Positions 38,090 through 47,001 are shown, counted from the first letter of the stretch. The stretch is DNA of 64,000 bases from Dolosigranulum savutiense (GCF_039830095.1 NZ_CP142435.1:682001-746000); one strand, 5' to 3'. Numbers and translations: made by a program. The notes: a model not told the origin generated them from the letters alone.

Positions 38090-40855
38090 ATGGAGCGGAA
38101 AGAACAAATTATACACTTATTATCAAACCAGCCTGAGAAACCCTTCACCACGCGAGAAGTGGCCGAAGCATTAGGCATTCAGCGCAGTAATGCCTCAAGT
38201 TATTTGAACGAACTCACCGGAGAAGGTCGCTTAACCAAATTAGGCGGACGCCCCGTCAAATATACCTTGAACGAACCGAGCCCTTCTTCCCCTATTCCGG
38301 CAGACACCGCTCATCCAAGATCAGAAACGACTAGTGACAATCAGCGTGATGTCTTCTCGCAAGTCATTGGTCATAATGGCAGCGTGAAGAATGCTGTCAT
38401 GCAAGGAAAAGCATCGATTCTTTATCCACCGAATGGATTAAACACCTTAATAACCGGGCCAACTGGTTCAGGAAAATCTTTTTTTGCTAACACGATGTTT
38501 CAATTTGCCAAAAATCAAGGACTCATCGCAGCCGATAAGGAACTACAAGTCTTTAACTGTGCCGATTATGCAAAGAACCCCGAGCTGTTGATGAGTCACT
38601 TATTCGGTTATACGGCGGGTGCTTTCACGGGTGCAACGACTGAAAAAGACGGTCTCATTCAACAAGCCGATGGAGGAATGTTATTCTTAGATGAAGTCCA
38701 CCGCTTACCACCAGAGGGGCAAGAGATGATCTTCTACTTTATGGATACGGGCCAATATTCACGTTTAGGAGAAGCCGATCGAAAAATGCATGCTTCCGTC
38801 CGAATTGTCTGTGCCACCACGGAAGACCCGAAGTCAACCTTACTCGAAACCTTTATTCGTCGCATCCCGATTAATATCCAACTCCCTACGTTCAAGCAGC
38901 GTCCGGTCTCTGAACAGATTGATTTATTAAAACTGATGGTCGGCCTTGAAGCCAAACGCATTAACCGCAAAGTCTCCATGAGTAAGGATGTCGTTCGTAC
39001 GTTGATTTCGCATGTTGATTATGGCAATATCGGACAGCTTAAATCAAATATTCAACTCCTCTGTGCCCGCGGATTTATGAACCAGCTGCACAATAATGTA
39101 ATTGAACTCACGACTCACGAACTACCGGAAAACTTAACACGTTCATTTATCGCCATGACGAGTGACCGGTCTGCCAGTAGTGAACTCATTCGCCGCCTAG
39201 AACCTACCCTTGAGATCCACCCCGAAGATGTGGACATTATTCTAGACCGTGATAGTTATGAACCGCCATATAATATCTATGACATTATCGCTGATAAAGC
39301 GACCCTCCTAGAAGAAGAGCAAATTGATCAAGAAACAATCAACCAATATATCTCAACAGATATCAACTTACATCTAAAATCATTTTATAAAAACCAAGGC
39401 TTTGCGCTTCAAACCACTTCCAAACTGGCCGAAGTCGTCAGCCTTGAGGTCATTGATTTTGCCCGCGATGTCTTGGCTGCGACCGACTTAGAGACCGCTC
39501 CAGGACAAAGTGGTAGCCTACTCTATGCCCTAAGCCTACATGTTAGCTCCCTAATAGGAAAATTGCGCGACGGACAACTGCGTCCATTCAATGCGCGCGT
39601 CCGTGATCTGGCCCTAAATACGCCGGATGCCTTACGCCAAGCAAAAGTTATCCGGCGCCGCATCGCTGACCACTTCAACTTAGCTGTTCCCGAATCCGAA
39701 GCCTACTATCTCACCGTGTTGCTGACTTCTTTTAAAACAGATATAACCCAACAAGTCGGAATTGTTCTAGCAGCACACGGTCCGTCTACCGCCAGCAGTA
39801 TGGCTAAAGTGGTGGCAGAACTCTTAGAAACACCACCTATCCCAGCTATCGACATGCCCTTATCGATGTCCCCAACAGAAGCCTACACCAAGATCAAAGA
39901 AGCCGTCAAACAAGCTGATGACGGAAGTGGTGTTTTGTTATTAGTCGATATGGGATCGCTAGCAACATTTGGAACTAAACTGGAACTCGAGACCGGCGTA
40001 AAGGTAAGAAGCCTTGACATGGTATCGACCGGAATCGTCTTAGAAGCCGTCCGCAAAGCATCGATGACGACAACCACACTTGATGAACTGCATCAATCAC
40101 TTAAACACTTTACGGGTTATCATCAAATTAACACCGAACCGACAACTTCACCAAATCACTTAAAAGAACCGGCCATTTTAGCGATCTGTGCGAGTGGTGA
40201 AGGAACTGCTAAAAAAATCAAAGAAATCGTGGAAAAACCGTACACAAATAAAGCTGACATGCCGTATCAAGTCATTGTAATGTCTGCTGTGAACCTACAA
40301 GAGCACTTACCCAGTGTCTTAAGTCGCTACAATATTATCGCTTCGACCGGCATTATCGATCCCAAAATCGCTGCACCATTTATTCCACTTGAGACCTTTA
40401 TTAATATGGGCGCATCACAGTTAAACCAACTACTCTTAGGTACTCATGACCCGACTGAGATAACCGATCAAACCCAAGCTCAGCAACTTATCCAGAGCTA
40501 TATAGAAGAGAATCATCTCTACTTAAACCCAGCACGTATAGCGCCGATTCTTTGGAACTTCACCCAGCAACTTGGGGATTGGCGCACGGATGACAAACCG
40601 TTTACCTTTCATATAAACTTAGCTCTGCACCTAGCCGGAGCGGTGGAGCGAATTCTGACAGACTCGCCGATTGAATCAGCTAGTGAGTTACCAATCAATC
40701 TAACTGAACATGCTAAGCATCAAATTGACCAACACATTATTGCCCTTGAACGTAAACTCCTGCTGACACTCTCTGACGAAGAAAAAGAGTACATCTACTA
40801 CTACGTCAGCAAAGACACCGGAGAAATTGATGAACTTGATGACTTGTTGGATTGA
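38090..40855 (+). CDS. LevR-type sigma-54-dependent PTS operon activator
   Basis: 921-aa regulator. Order of domains: N-terminal winged helix (FTTREVAEALGIQRSNASSY, ~15-65); AAA+ domain with Walker A GPTGSGKSFF, the sigma-54 contact loop GAFTGA in TAGAFTGATTEKDG and Walker B FLDEVHRL; PRD1; a PTS EIIA(Man)-like domain with the phosphorylatable His in AAHGPSTASS; an EIIB-like segment (AICASGEGTAKK); and PRD2 (C-terminal ~100 aa). It corresponds to LevR/ManR/MptR. ATG at 38090 with AAGGAG 7 nt before. Its activity should respond to phosphorylation by HPr and the PTS it controls. Confidence 0.93.
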   Translation: MERKEQIIHLLSNQPEKPFTTREVAEALGIQRSNASSYLNELTGEGRLTKLGGRPVKYTLNEPSPSSPIPADTAHPRSETTSDNQRDVFSQVIGHNGSVKNAVMQGKASILYPPNGLNTLITGPTGSGKSFFANTMFQFAKNQGLIAADKELQVFNCADYAKNPELLMSHLFGYTAGAFTGATTEKDGLIQQADGGMLFLDEVHRLPPEGQEMIFYFMDTGQYSRLGEADRKMHASVRIVCATTEDPKSTLLETFIRRIPINIQLPTFKQRPVSEQIDLLKLMVGLEAKRINRKVSMSKDVVRTLISHVDYGNIGQLKSNIQLLCARGFMNQLHNNVIELTTHELPENLTRSFIAMTSDRSASSELIRRLEPTLEIHPEDVDIILDRDSYEPPYNIYDIIADKATLLEEEQIDQETINQYISTDINLHLKSFYKNQGFALQTTSKLAEVVSLEVIDFARDVLAATDLETAPGQSGSLLYALSLHVSSLIGKLRDGQLRPFNARVRDLALNTPDALRQAKVIRRRIADHFNLAVPESEAYYLTVLLTSFKTDITQQVGIVLAAHGPSTASSMAKVVAELLETPPIPAIDMPLSMSPTEAYTKIKEAVKQADDGSGVLLLVDMGSLATFGTKLELETGVKVRSLDMVSTGIVLEAVRKASMTTTTLDELHQSLKHFTGYHQINTEPTTSPNHLKEPAILAICASGEGTAKKIKEIVEKPYTNKADMPYQVIVMSAVNLQEHLPSVLSRYNIIASTGIIDPKIAAPFIPLETFINMGASQLNQLLLGTHDPTEITDQTQAQQLIQSYIEENHLYLNPARIAPILWNFTQQLGDWRTDDKPFTFHINLALHLAGAVERILTDSPIESASELPINLTEHAKHQIDQHIIALERKLLLTLSDEEKEYIYYYVSKDTGEIDELDDLLD

Positions 40856-40911
40856 ATGAGTGATTGCGAATAAAATTTATGGGATGTTTCCGAAATATCC
40901 ATACTTTTCTT

Positions 40912-40940
40912 TTGACCATACAAGTAATGTATAGTAAAGT
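40912..40940 (+). promoter_or_regulatory. Candidate promoter of the three-paralogue operon
   Basis: TTGACC (40912-40917), 17-bp spacer, TAAAGT (40935-40940), about 95 nt upstream of the first small gene. Confidence 0.55.
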
Positions 40941-41033
40941 TATCTTAATTTAAAAACGTTTTAATTCAAAAAATAATGTTATTGTTGTATTCGAAAAAAT
41001 TTTAGACCTAATGAAGTGAGGGAAGACGATTCA

Positions 41034-41276
41034 TTGCAAAGTAATAAACAAGTTATTAAGCTGAGACAATATCGTATCTATCACAACCACCCTGCAGAAT
41101 ATTGTGTTATTGATAGTCTGCAGGATCGTGTGCTATTTTTAGGTATTGAACGAGACAGTATTCATCTAATCATAGAAGCAAAAGAAAATAAATTAGCATT
41201 TCACCCTGGATACGGAGTTTATATTTCATATCTGGAGGATAATCAATTTGAAGTTGAGGTTGAAGAATATGACTAA
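41034..41276 (+). CDS. Small protein of unknown family, paralogue A
   Basis: 80-aa protein if it starts at TTG 41034, which has GAGGGAA 10 nt upstream; a GTG at 41016 is possible but has no ribosome-binding site. It shares a pattern with the next two genes: (R/K)xYxI near residue 12, a central DxxxxRVxFL, LIIEAKENKLAFHPGYGVYI, and an acidic C-terminus. Predominantly beta-strand-like, with no signal or membrane segment. It overlaps gene B by 8 nt. Family not recognised. Confidence 0.6.
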   Translation: MQSNKQVIKLRQYRIYHNHPAEYCVIDSLQDRVLFLGIERDSIHLIIEAKENKLAFHPGYGVYISYLEDNQFEVEVEEYD

Positions 41277-41535
41277 TATTGGACGTTGCACAATCACATT
41301 AGGAAAGTATACTATTGAATACACGGATTACTTAACGTGTTTTTTAGATATAGATAAGCAAATGGCTATCTTCACCCCAAAGAATTATAATGATTTGAAC
41401 CTGATTATGCAATTAACTGAAAGTACATTAATGATTCAGCCAGAGAGCAATATTAAGATACACTACACGGGTCCGTACAGTTATTTTCTCGACGTTAATT
41501 ACGATCCGCGACGTGATAAGGCGGTGTGGGAATGA
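41269..41535 (+). CDS. Small protein of unknown family, paralogue B
   Basis: 88-aa paralogue (GRCTITLGKYTIEYTDYLTC...LMIQPESNIKIHYTGPY). ATG at 41269 follows GAGGTTGAAG inside the end of paralogue A. Aligns with A and C across its length: LGKYTI near the start, LDIDKQMAIF, then a hydrophobic LMIQPxSNIKI strand. Ends with a longer charged tail (DPRRDKAVWE) and overlaps gene C by 4 nt (ATGA). Confidence 0.6.
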   Translation: MTNIGRCTITLGKYTIEYTDYLTCFLDIDKQMAIFTPKNYNDLNLIMQLTESTLMIQPESNIKIHYTGPYSYFLDVNYDPRRDKAVWE

Positions 41536-41789
41536 GTAAGATACAAGTAGGTAAATATACGCTGTCAAGTAGTGATCAAGTTGTCGCTTTCTATGATGAA
41601 AAGCAGTCGCGCATCACTTATCTGACTGAGATATACGATGAAGTCTATCTCGTCATTGACGTTATGCGTGATGAATTAATATTTTACCCAAGATACAATG
41701 TGCAGATTAATCAACTAGATGAGAACCATTTTTACATCGATATCGCGAGTAATTCTAATGTTCCCCCATCATTGAATTGGTTGAAATAA
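41532..41789 (+). CDS. Small protein of unknown family, paralogue C
   Basis: 85-aa paralogue (MSKIQVGKYTLSSSDQVVAF...ELIFYPRYNVQINQLDENHF). The VGKYTL and YPRYNVQINQL segments match LGKYTI/QPESNIKIHY of B and HPGYGVYISYL of A. The ATG overlaps the end of B. Last of three coupled genes; a strong terminator follows. Function unknown. Confidence 0.6.
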   Translation: MSKIQVGKYTLSSSDQVVAFYDEKQSRITYLTEIYDEVYLVIDVMRDELIFYPRYNVQINQLDENHFYIDIASNSNVPPSLNWLK

Positions 41790-41842
41790 TACGAGATGCC
41801 AGAAAATAACAAAACTTCCTATTCAACTTAATAATGAAGTAA

Positions 41843-41890
41843 CCCCCCTAGAGTAGACATGAAAAAAAAGTCTACTTTAGGGGGGGCTTT
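41843..41890 (+). terminator. Terminator of the three-paralogue operon
   Basis: 16-bp stem: CCCCCCTAGAGTAGAC pairs with GTCTACTTTAGGGGGG (one G-U), loop of about 10 nt rich in A, followed by CTTTATG. Very stable. Confidence 0.85.
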
Positions 41891-41964
41891 ATGTGATCAA
41901 ATCGAAATCACAATACTCAAGCATTTGAGTAAGATAATCTCACCATTTTGATATCTGATTGGTA

Positions 41965-42176
41965 TTACTCAGATCTCGTAATGGTGACTTCTCCATCCAG
42001 TTCAGCGAGTTGCAAATAAGTCTCTAGTGAATTCATTAATCTGTCCTTGAGTTGGGTATATTCTTCTTCCGCTAGTTGGCTAGAGAAAACTAGTTCTAAC
42101 CCTAATGCATTATCTTCAAGAGGATTCATCACAAGTTCTCGCTTCGTTGTTAAGACGTTAAATAATGTCGCACTAA
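41965..42176 (-). pseudogene. 3' fragment of an unrecognised gene
   Basis: An open minus-strand frame encodes about 70 residues ending at a TAA (41965-41967), including MNPLEDNALGLELVFSSQLA and EEEYTQLKDRLMNSLETYLQ. It has no proper 5' end: an in-frame TGA lies just upstream of 42176, and no ribosome-binding site precedes the internal ATG at 42129. It reads like the conserved C-terminal end of a larger protein left after deletion. Family not recognised. Confidence 0.5.
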
Positions 42177-42430
42177 ATCACTATTTTAGTGTCAAAGCAG
42201 TCAGTTTTGTAGCGACATTTGTACTAGGGTTCGGTGTTTACGGGATATGGGGTACATTTTGGGGTTAACCAAAAAAGTTAGAACGTAAATGGGTTTTTGC
42301 CATCATAATAACGGTAGTGACAACATGGGGTTTCAAATGGTTGTTTGGTGGTTTAGCTAGTTTGATTTTGGGATCGATCGTAAGTTATATAGCTTCCCAA
42401 CGAGTTTTAAATTATTTGCACAGAATTTAA
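42150..42430 (+). pseudogene. Decayed membrane-protein gene
   Basis: A plus-strand frame reads SVKAVSFVATFVLGFGVYG, then IWGTFWG, a TAA stop (42266-42268), and continues in the same frame with PKKLERKWVFAIIITVVTTW ... LASLILGSIVSYIASQRV to a second stop at 42428. Two or three hydrophobic segments and no start codon indicate a 5'-truncated pseudogene with a nonsense mutation. Source unknown. From 42431 to 42588 nothing is recognised. Confidence 0.5.
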
Positions 42431-42588
42431 AACTATTCTAGCCAGTTTCTCGAGAAAACTTTCTCATCTCTTAATTCAATATATTATCCTATTTAAGAAG
42501 TATAGCCGTAAAGCTGAACAAGTAGACATTGAGAGCTTATACTAATCCTGCAGAAAGTTTATACTAGGTAGGATTAACTGTATGCATC

Positions 42589-42644
42589 TATACACAAACC
42601 ATTTTATTATATACACTTCTTTTGTGTATATATTAAAGTGTATA
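42589..42644. promoter_or_regulatory. Upstream activator sites of the PTS operon
   Basis: Four half-sites: TATACAC at 42589-42595 and 42610-42616, GTGTATA at 42624-42630 and 42638-42644. The inner pair extends to a perfect 9-bp inverted repeat TATATACAC-N7-GTGTATATA (42608-42632). Its centre is about 80 bp upstream of the -12 element, a normal distance for enhancer binding by a LevR-type activator acting through DNA looping. Confidence 0.7.
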
Positions 42645-42687
42645 CCAGAAAAAGACTGTCATATCAATGTTGATGGTCTTTTTTATA

Positions 42688-42704
42688 TTGGCACGGTTTT
42701 TGCT
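42688..42704 (+). promoter_or_regulatory. Sigma-54 (-24/-12) promoter of the PTS operon
   Basis: TTGGCACGGTTTTTGCT matches TTGGCAC-N5-TTGCW exactly, including the invariant GG (-24) and GC (-12). It lies 55 nt before the first EIIB start. Confidence 0.93.
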
Positions 42705-42758
42705 TATTAATAAGTGAGAGGTGACGTGTGTTTAATGTATACAGACAAGGAGGACACG

Positions 42759-43250
42759 ATGGGGATCGAATTTGCACGGATTGATGACCGACTGATCCAT
42801 GGCCAAGTTGCAGGACCGTGGACGAAGCATTTGCGCATTAATCGTATCATTGTGGTCAATGATCAAGTGGCTAATAGCGAGTTGCAGAAAGTTCTCTTAG
42901 CCCAAGCTGCTCCACCAGAAGTGAAGGCAAATGTTGTCACGGTGGAGAAGTTCATCCAAGTGGCCAAGCATCCCTTAATTATGGATGCAAAGATTATGTT
43001 GCTATTCAAAAATCCACAAGATGTCTTACGCGTCTTGAAGCGGGCAATCTTTATCCCCTCAGTCAATGTTGGCGGGATGAAATTCACAGCCGGAAAACAA
43101 ATGTTGACACATTTTATTTCGATTGATGAAGCTGATATTGCCGCCTTTCAAGCATTAGACAGACGACACGTTGAACTCGAAATTAGAAAAGTTCCTTCAG
43201 ATCGGAAGCAATACTTAATGCCACTATTGAAAAAGGGACATTTCATCTAA
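42759..43250 (+). CDS. Mannose-family PTS EIIB component
   Basis: 163-aa cytoplasmic phosphotransfer protein. The phosphorylated His is in RIDDRLIHGQVAG near residue 14, and the IIB(Man) fold follows (RIIVVNDQVANSELQK ... AAPPEVKANVVT). The ATG at 42759 has AAGGAGG 5 nt before it. It precedes an EIIAB gene that has its own IIB domain, the arrangement of the mpt operon described in Enterococcus faecalis (MptB, MptA, MptC, MptD); the stand-alone IIB may tune phosphorylation of the regulator. Confidence 0.92.
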   Translation: MGIEFARIDDRLIHGQVAGPWTKHLRINRIIVVNDQVANSELQKVLLAQAAPPEVKANVVTVEKFIQVAKHPLIMDAKIMLLFKNPQDVLRVLKRAIFIPSVNVGGMKFTAGKQMLTHFISIDEADIAAFQALDRRHVELEIRKVPSDRKQYLMPLLKKGHFI

Positions 43251-43274
43251 CTTACATTACTTAGGAGGGAAATT

Positions 43275-44252
43275 ATGGTTGGAATTATTTTAGCCAGTCA
43301 CGGCGAATTTGCTAAAGGAATCTTACAATCCGGTACGATGATTATCGGAGAACAAGAGCAAGTTGAAGCGGTGACGTTAATGCCGAATGAAGGTCCGAAT
43401 GATATCCGCGAAAAATTACAACAAGCTGCAGAATCATTCGACACGGATGAGGTACTATTTTTAGTTGATTTATGGGGAGGTACACCATTTAACCAAGCCA
43501 GTGCACTCTTTGAAGGGCACGAAGATACATGGGCAATCGTCTCAGGGTTAAACTTACCGATGTTACTGGAAGCATTGGGCGCACGTTTCTCAACAGACTC
43601 AGCCCATGAAATTGCTCGATCAATTGTTCAATCCGCAAAAGATGCCATCTTGACCAAGCCGGAAGATCTTGCCCCTAAAGCAGAAGTCAACACGGCAGAT
43701 GCACAAGTTGAACCAACCGGCGCACTACCAGAAGGAACCGTTGTCGGAGATGGTCGTATTGATATTGGTCTCGCTCGTATTGACTCACGATTATTGCACG
43801 GACAAGTTGCAACGTCATGGTCCAAAGATGTCAAACCGACCCGTATTATCGTTGTATCAGACAACGTAGCCAATGATGAGTTGCGTAAGAACTTGATTAC
43901 TCAAGCCGCACCACCAGGGATAAAAGCGAACGTCATTCCTATTCAGAAAATGATCGATGTCTGGCATGACACTCGCTTCGGCAAGACTCGTGCACTACTT
44001 CTATTCGAAAATCCACAAGATTTGCTAGCAGTCATTAAAGGTGGCGTCGGAATTAATGAAATCAACTTAGGCTCAATGGCACACTCAGAAGGAAAATCTA
44101 TGATTACCAATGCCTTAAGTGTCAACCAAGAGGATATCGATACCTTCAAGGAATTGCGTGATCTGGGGGCAACATTCGATGTACGAAAAGTTCCAAGTGA
44201 TTCACGTGCTGACTTGTGGAAATTATTGAAAAAAACAAAATACATGGATTAA
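43275..44252 (+). CDS. Mannose-family PTS EIIAB component
   Basis: 325-aa fusion. The N-terminal IIA domain carries the phosphorylatable His in ILASHGEFAKG (residue ~9); a linker rich in Pro/Ala/Glu (about 130-155) leads to the IIB domain with His in RIDSRLLHGQVAT. It passes phosphate from HPr to the incoming sugar (mannose, glucose, glucosamine type; specificity not readable from sequence). GGAGGG precedes the ATG. Confidence 0.94.
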   Translation: MVGIILASHGEFAKGILQSGTMIIGEQEQVEAVTLMPNEGPNDIREKLQQAAESFDTDEVLFLVDLWGGTPFNQASALFEGHEDTWAIVSGLNLPMLLEALGARFSTDSAHEIARSIVQSAKDAILTKPEDLAPKAEVNTADAQVEPTGALPEGTVVGDGRIDIGLARIDSRLLHGQVATSWSKDVKPTRIIVVSDNVANDELRKNLITQAAPPGIKANVIPIQKMIDVWHDTRFGKTRALLLFENPQDLLAVIKGGVGINEINLGSMAHSEGKSMITNALSVNQEDIDTFKELRDLGATFDVRKVPSDSRADLWKLLKKTKYMD

Positions 44253-44270
44253 TATAAGGAGGGAATATTG

Positions 44271-45068
44271 ATGGACTTTATTACATTATTATTAGTTATC
44301 ATTGTTGCGATGTTAGCCGGGATGGAAGGGATATTAGACCAATTCCAATTCCACCAGCCGATTGTCGCTTGTACATTAATCGGTCTAGCTACCGGAAACG
44401 TGGAGTTAGGAATTTTACTTGGGGGAAGCTTACAATTTATTGCCGTGGGTTGGATGAATATTGGGGCAGCGGTTGCCCCAGATGCAGCGATGGCTTCTAT
44501 TGCCAGTGCAATCTTAGTCACTTACCACGGAGCTAGTGTTCAAGAAGGGATTGCCTTAGCGATTCCACTAGCTGTTGCGGGACAAGTATTGACGATGTTC
44601 GTTCGTACCATTACCATTGCCCTATCTCACGGAGCTGACCGCCAAGCAGAAAAAGGCTCAATCTTCGGAGTCGAGATGTACCACTACTCTGCATTACTCT
44701 TACAAGGATTACGTATTACTATTCCAGCAATTATTATCTTAAGTGTTCCACCACAATTAGTAACTGATGCCTTGAACTCTATTCCAGACTGGTTGACCGG
44801 TGGATTAGCAGTCGGTGGTGGTATGATCGTAGCGGTTGGTTACGCGATGGTTATTAACATGATGGCAACTCCAATTCTTTGGTTATTCTTCGCACTTGGT
44901 TTTGCATTAGCAGCTGTCAGTGAATTGAACTTAATCGCGATGGGAATTATCGGTGTTGTCGCAGCACTTCTCTACATCCACTTAGCACCACAATTCAACC
45001 AAGGTGGCGGTGGAGGCGGGAACGCATCCGGCAATGACCCACTCGATGATATATTGAATGATTACTAG
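44271..45068 (+). CDS. Mannose-family PTS EIIC component
   Basis: 265-aa integral membrane permease subunit, with repeated hydrophobic helices and IIC(Man) signatures such as ACTLIGLATGNVELGILLGG and GWMNIGAAVAPDAA. The C-terminus ends with a glycine-rich stretch (GGGGGGNASGNDPL). ATG 44271 with GGAGGG upstream; IIC/IID of this family also serve as receptors for class IIa bacteriocins in other genera. Confidence 0.94.
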   Translation: MDFITLLLVIIVAMLAGMEGILDQFQFHQPIVACTLIGLATGNVELGILLGGSLQFIAVGWMNIGAAVAPDAAMASIASAILVTYHGASVQEGIALAIPLAVAGQVLTMFVRTITIALSHGADRQAEKGSIFGVEMYHYSALLLQGLRITIPAIIILSVPPQLVTDALNSIPDWLTGGLAVGGGMIVAVGYAMVINMMATPILWLFFALGFALAAVSELNLIAMGIIGVVAALLYIHLAPQFNQGGGGGGNASGNDPLDDILNDY

Positions 45069-45083
45069 AAGGAGAGTTGACTA

Positions 45084-46034
45084 ATGAGTGAACAACAAAA
45101 TCAATCCATTAAATTAACAAAAGCTGATCGATTAAAAGTTTTTTGGCGTCACCAATACTTACAAGCTGCCTGGAACTTTGAACGTATGCAGAACGTTGGA
45201 TTTGCTTATTCTTTAATTCCGGCGATCAAAAAATTATACAAAGATGATAAAGACGAACAACGTGAAGCCTTGAAGCGTCACTTAGAATTCTACAACACCC
45301 ACCCTTACGTCTCTGCTCCAGTTCTTGGGGTAACTTTGACCTTAGAGGAAGAGCGTGCGAACGGGAAAGCGATCGATAATGCCGCGATTCAAGGGGTTAA
45401 GATCGGAATGATGGGTCCACTTGCTGGGGTTGGGGATCCTATTTTCTGGGGAACCTTACGTCCAGTGCTTGGTGCCTTTGCCGCTTCTCTTGCGCTGACT
45501 GGAAGCTGGTTAGGGCCACTATTCTTCTTCTTCGCATGGAATATTATCCGTATGTTATTCTTATGGTACACACAAGAATTAGGTTATATCCAAGGAGGGA
45601 ACATCACCGATAACTTAGGTGGTGGCTTGATGAAAAAACTTACTCAAGGTGCTTCCGTCTTAGGGATGTTCATCATGGGGGTTCTCGTACCACGATGGAC
45701 CAGCATGAACTTCCCGATTGTCTTAAGTCAAGTAGATGTTGCCAAAGATGAAATGGTTGACTTCTCAGGAATTGCTGAAGCAGCGAATAAAGGCATTCTC
45801 TCTGGCGATCAATTGCGTGAATTCTACCACAGCTTATCCAGTGGTATGAGTATTGATCCGATGAAGACCGTTACACTTCAAGGGACCTTAGATGACTTAC
45901 TACCAGGGATTGCGCCATTACTCTTAACCCTTTTTGTTGTCTGGTTGCTCCGTAAGAAAGTCAACCCAATTACAATTATCTTAGGCTTATTCGTTGTCGG
46001 AACCATTGCTTACGTCCTCGGCATTATGGCTTAA
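45084..46034 (+). CDS. Mannose-family PTS EIID component
   Basis: 316-aa membrane partner of EIIC. Typical regions: AAWNFERMQNVGFAYSLIPA, MGPLAGVGDPIFWGTLRPV and LVPRWTSMNFP, with a C-terminal membrane helix. 15 nt after EIIC. No DUF956 (ManO-like) gene follows, unlike in many relatives. Confidence 0.94.
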   Translation: MSEQQNQSIKLTKADRLKVFWRHQYLQAAWNFERMQNVGFAYSLIPAIKKLYKDDKDEQREALKRHLEFYNTHPYVSAPVLGVTLTLEEERANGKAIDNAAIQGVKIGMMGPLAGVGDPIFWGTLRPVLGAFAASLALTGSWLGPLFFFFAWNIIRMLFLWYTQELGYIQGGNITDNLGGGLMKKLTQGASVLGMFIMGVLVPRWTSMNFPIVLSQVDVAKDEMVDFSGIAEAANKGILSGDQLREFYHSLSSGMSIDPMKTVTLQGTLDDLLPGIAPLLLTLFVVWLLRKKVNPITIILGLFVVGTIAYVLGIMA

Positions 46035-46065
46035 CTAGATCTCTTTAAATAATATACTGATGTTT

Positions 46066-46154
46066 AACCGAGATAACTACCGGGTGATATTCGGTTGAAT
46101 ATTAAAATAGCCCCTTTTCTTCATGCTAGTCTTTCATCTACTGAAGAAAAGGGG
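46066..46154 (+). terminator. Hairpins downstream of the PTS operon
   Basis: AACCGA/TCGGTT (46066-46071 with 46091-46096) and a stronger 12-bp stem CCCCTTTTCTTC/GAAGAAAAGGGG (46111-46122 with 46143-46154). The second has a 20-nt loop and a TTCATTATTT tail; together they probably end the operon. Confidence 0.6.
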
Positions 46155-46266
46155 TTCATTATTTATAGACACGGAAATCATAAGATATTATTGTTATTAC
46201 TAAATAAGTTCGGTATAATAAAGCTAATCATTCACTCATTAATAAATAACCGAAAGGCAGGATATG

Positions 46267-46779
46267 ATGGCTCTCATTAATTATAAACAAGCACAACTAT
46301 TAGAATATTCACTGGAAGTGTTCAATACAGCACTCCGCGTCAAAAACTATACCCAAGAACAAGCAATTGAACCATTAACGATGGTCTTTAAAGATGATGC
46401 GGACATTTTTACAGCTCATTCATTACGATACAAAAAACTGGGCTCATTTGCATGTGGTAACTTTGATGCTAACTCGCTTCATGTCAACGAAACCCAACAT
46501 GACTTTAGAGACTGGGAAACCGAACCATCACTGATACATATTCGCCATAAAATTGATGCAATAACTAACAGTGACAAAAATATTGATAAGCTATTAGACT
46601 ATCCAGAATATTTAATGGAATTCTTAGTCGACTTCGTACACACTCACGAAAACCCGATAGACCAACCCCGTTATTGGTATAATTACCGTTCGCTCAAGCA
46701 TAACATTACATTTGATTTTAAAAAACATATTGATGGCACAAAATACGAACCCATTAGTATCATATACCAAAGTGAATAA
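46267..46779 (+). CDS. Hypothetical protein
   Basis: 170-aa soluble-looking protein, slightly acidic, rich in His, Asn and aromatic residues (HIRHKIDAITN, WYNYRSLKHNITF). AGGA lies just before two adjacent ATGs (46264, 46267). No signal peptide, membrane helix or family recognised. It follows the PTS terminators and precedes the intron-like remnant, so it is part of the accessory region. Confidence 0.5.
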   Translation: MALINYKQAQLLEYSLEVFNTALRVKNYTQEQAIEPLTMVFKDDADIFTAHSLRYKKLGSFACGNFDANSLHVNETQHDFRDWETEPSLIHIRHKIDAITNSDKNIDKLLDYPEYLMEFLVDFVHTHENPIDQPRYWYNYRSLKHNITFDFKKHIDGTKYEPISIIYQSE

Positions 46780-46821
46780 TCTGGTGAATGAACGACCCAC
46801 CATAGAATAACTTATATCACC

Positions 46822-46893
46822 TATCGAGTAGGAGACTAGCCATTAATTGACTAGTCGTCTTCTCACACTACCGTACGTACAGATCCGTATACG
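46822..46893 (-). mobile_element. Group II intron 3'-end-like remnant, left copy
   Basis: On the minus strand: CGTATACGGATCTGTACGTACGGTAG... then GTGTGAGAAGACG, a GACTAG/CTAGTC hairpin and CTCCTACTCGAT. This resembles the ends (domains V-VI) of bacterial group II introns as I recall them. No intron-encoded protein is nearby. About 50 nt of it recurs in inverted orientation at 49129-49178. Confidence 0.5.
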
Positions 46894-47001
46894 ATGTTTC
46901 AACAATTTGAGTCTCTAAGCTGGTAAAGTAGATTGATACCTTTCAATCTCAACTTTATCAGTTTTTCTATTTTTATCGCTAAATGAAATTGTATGGTTTA
47001 T

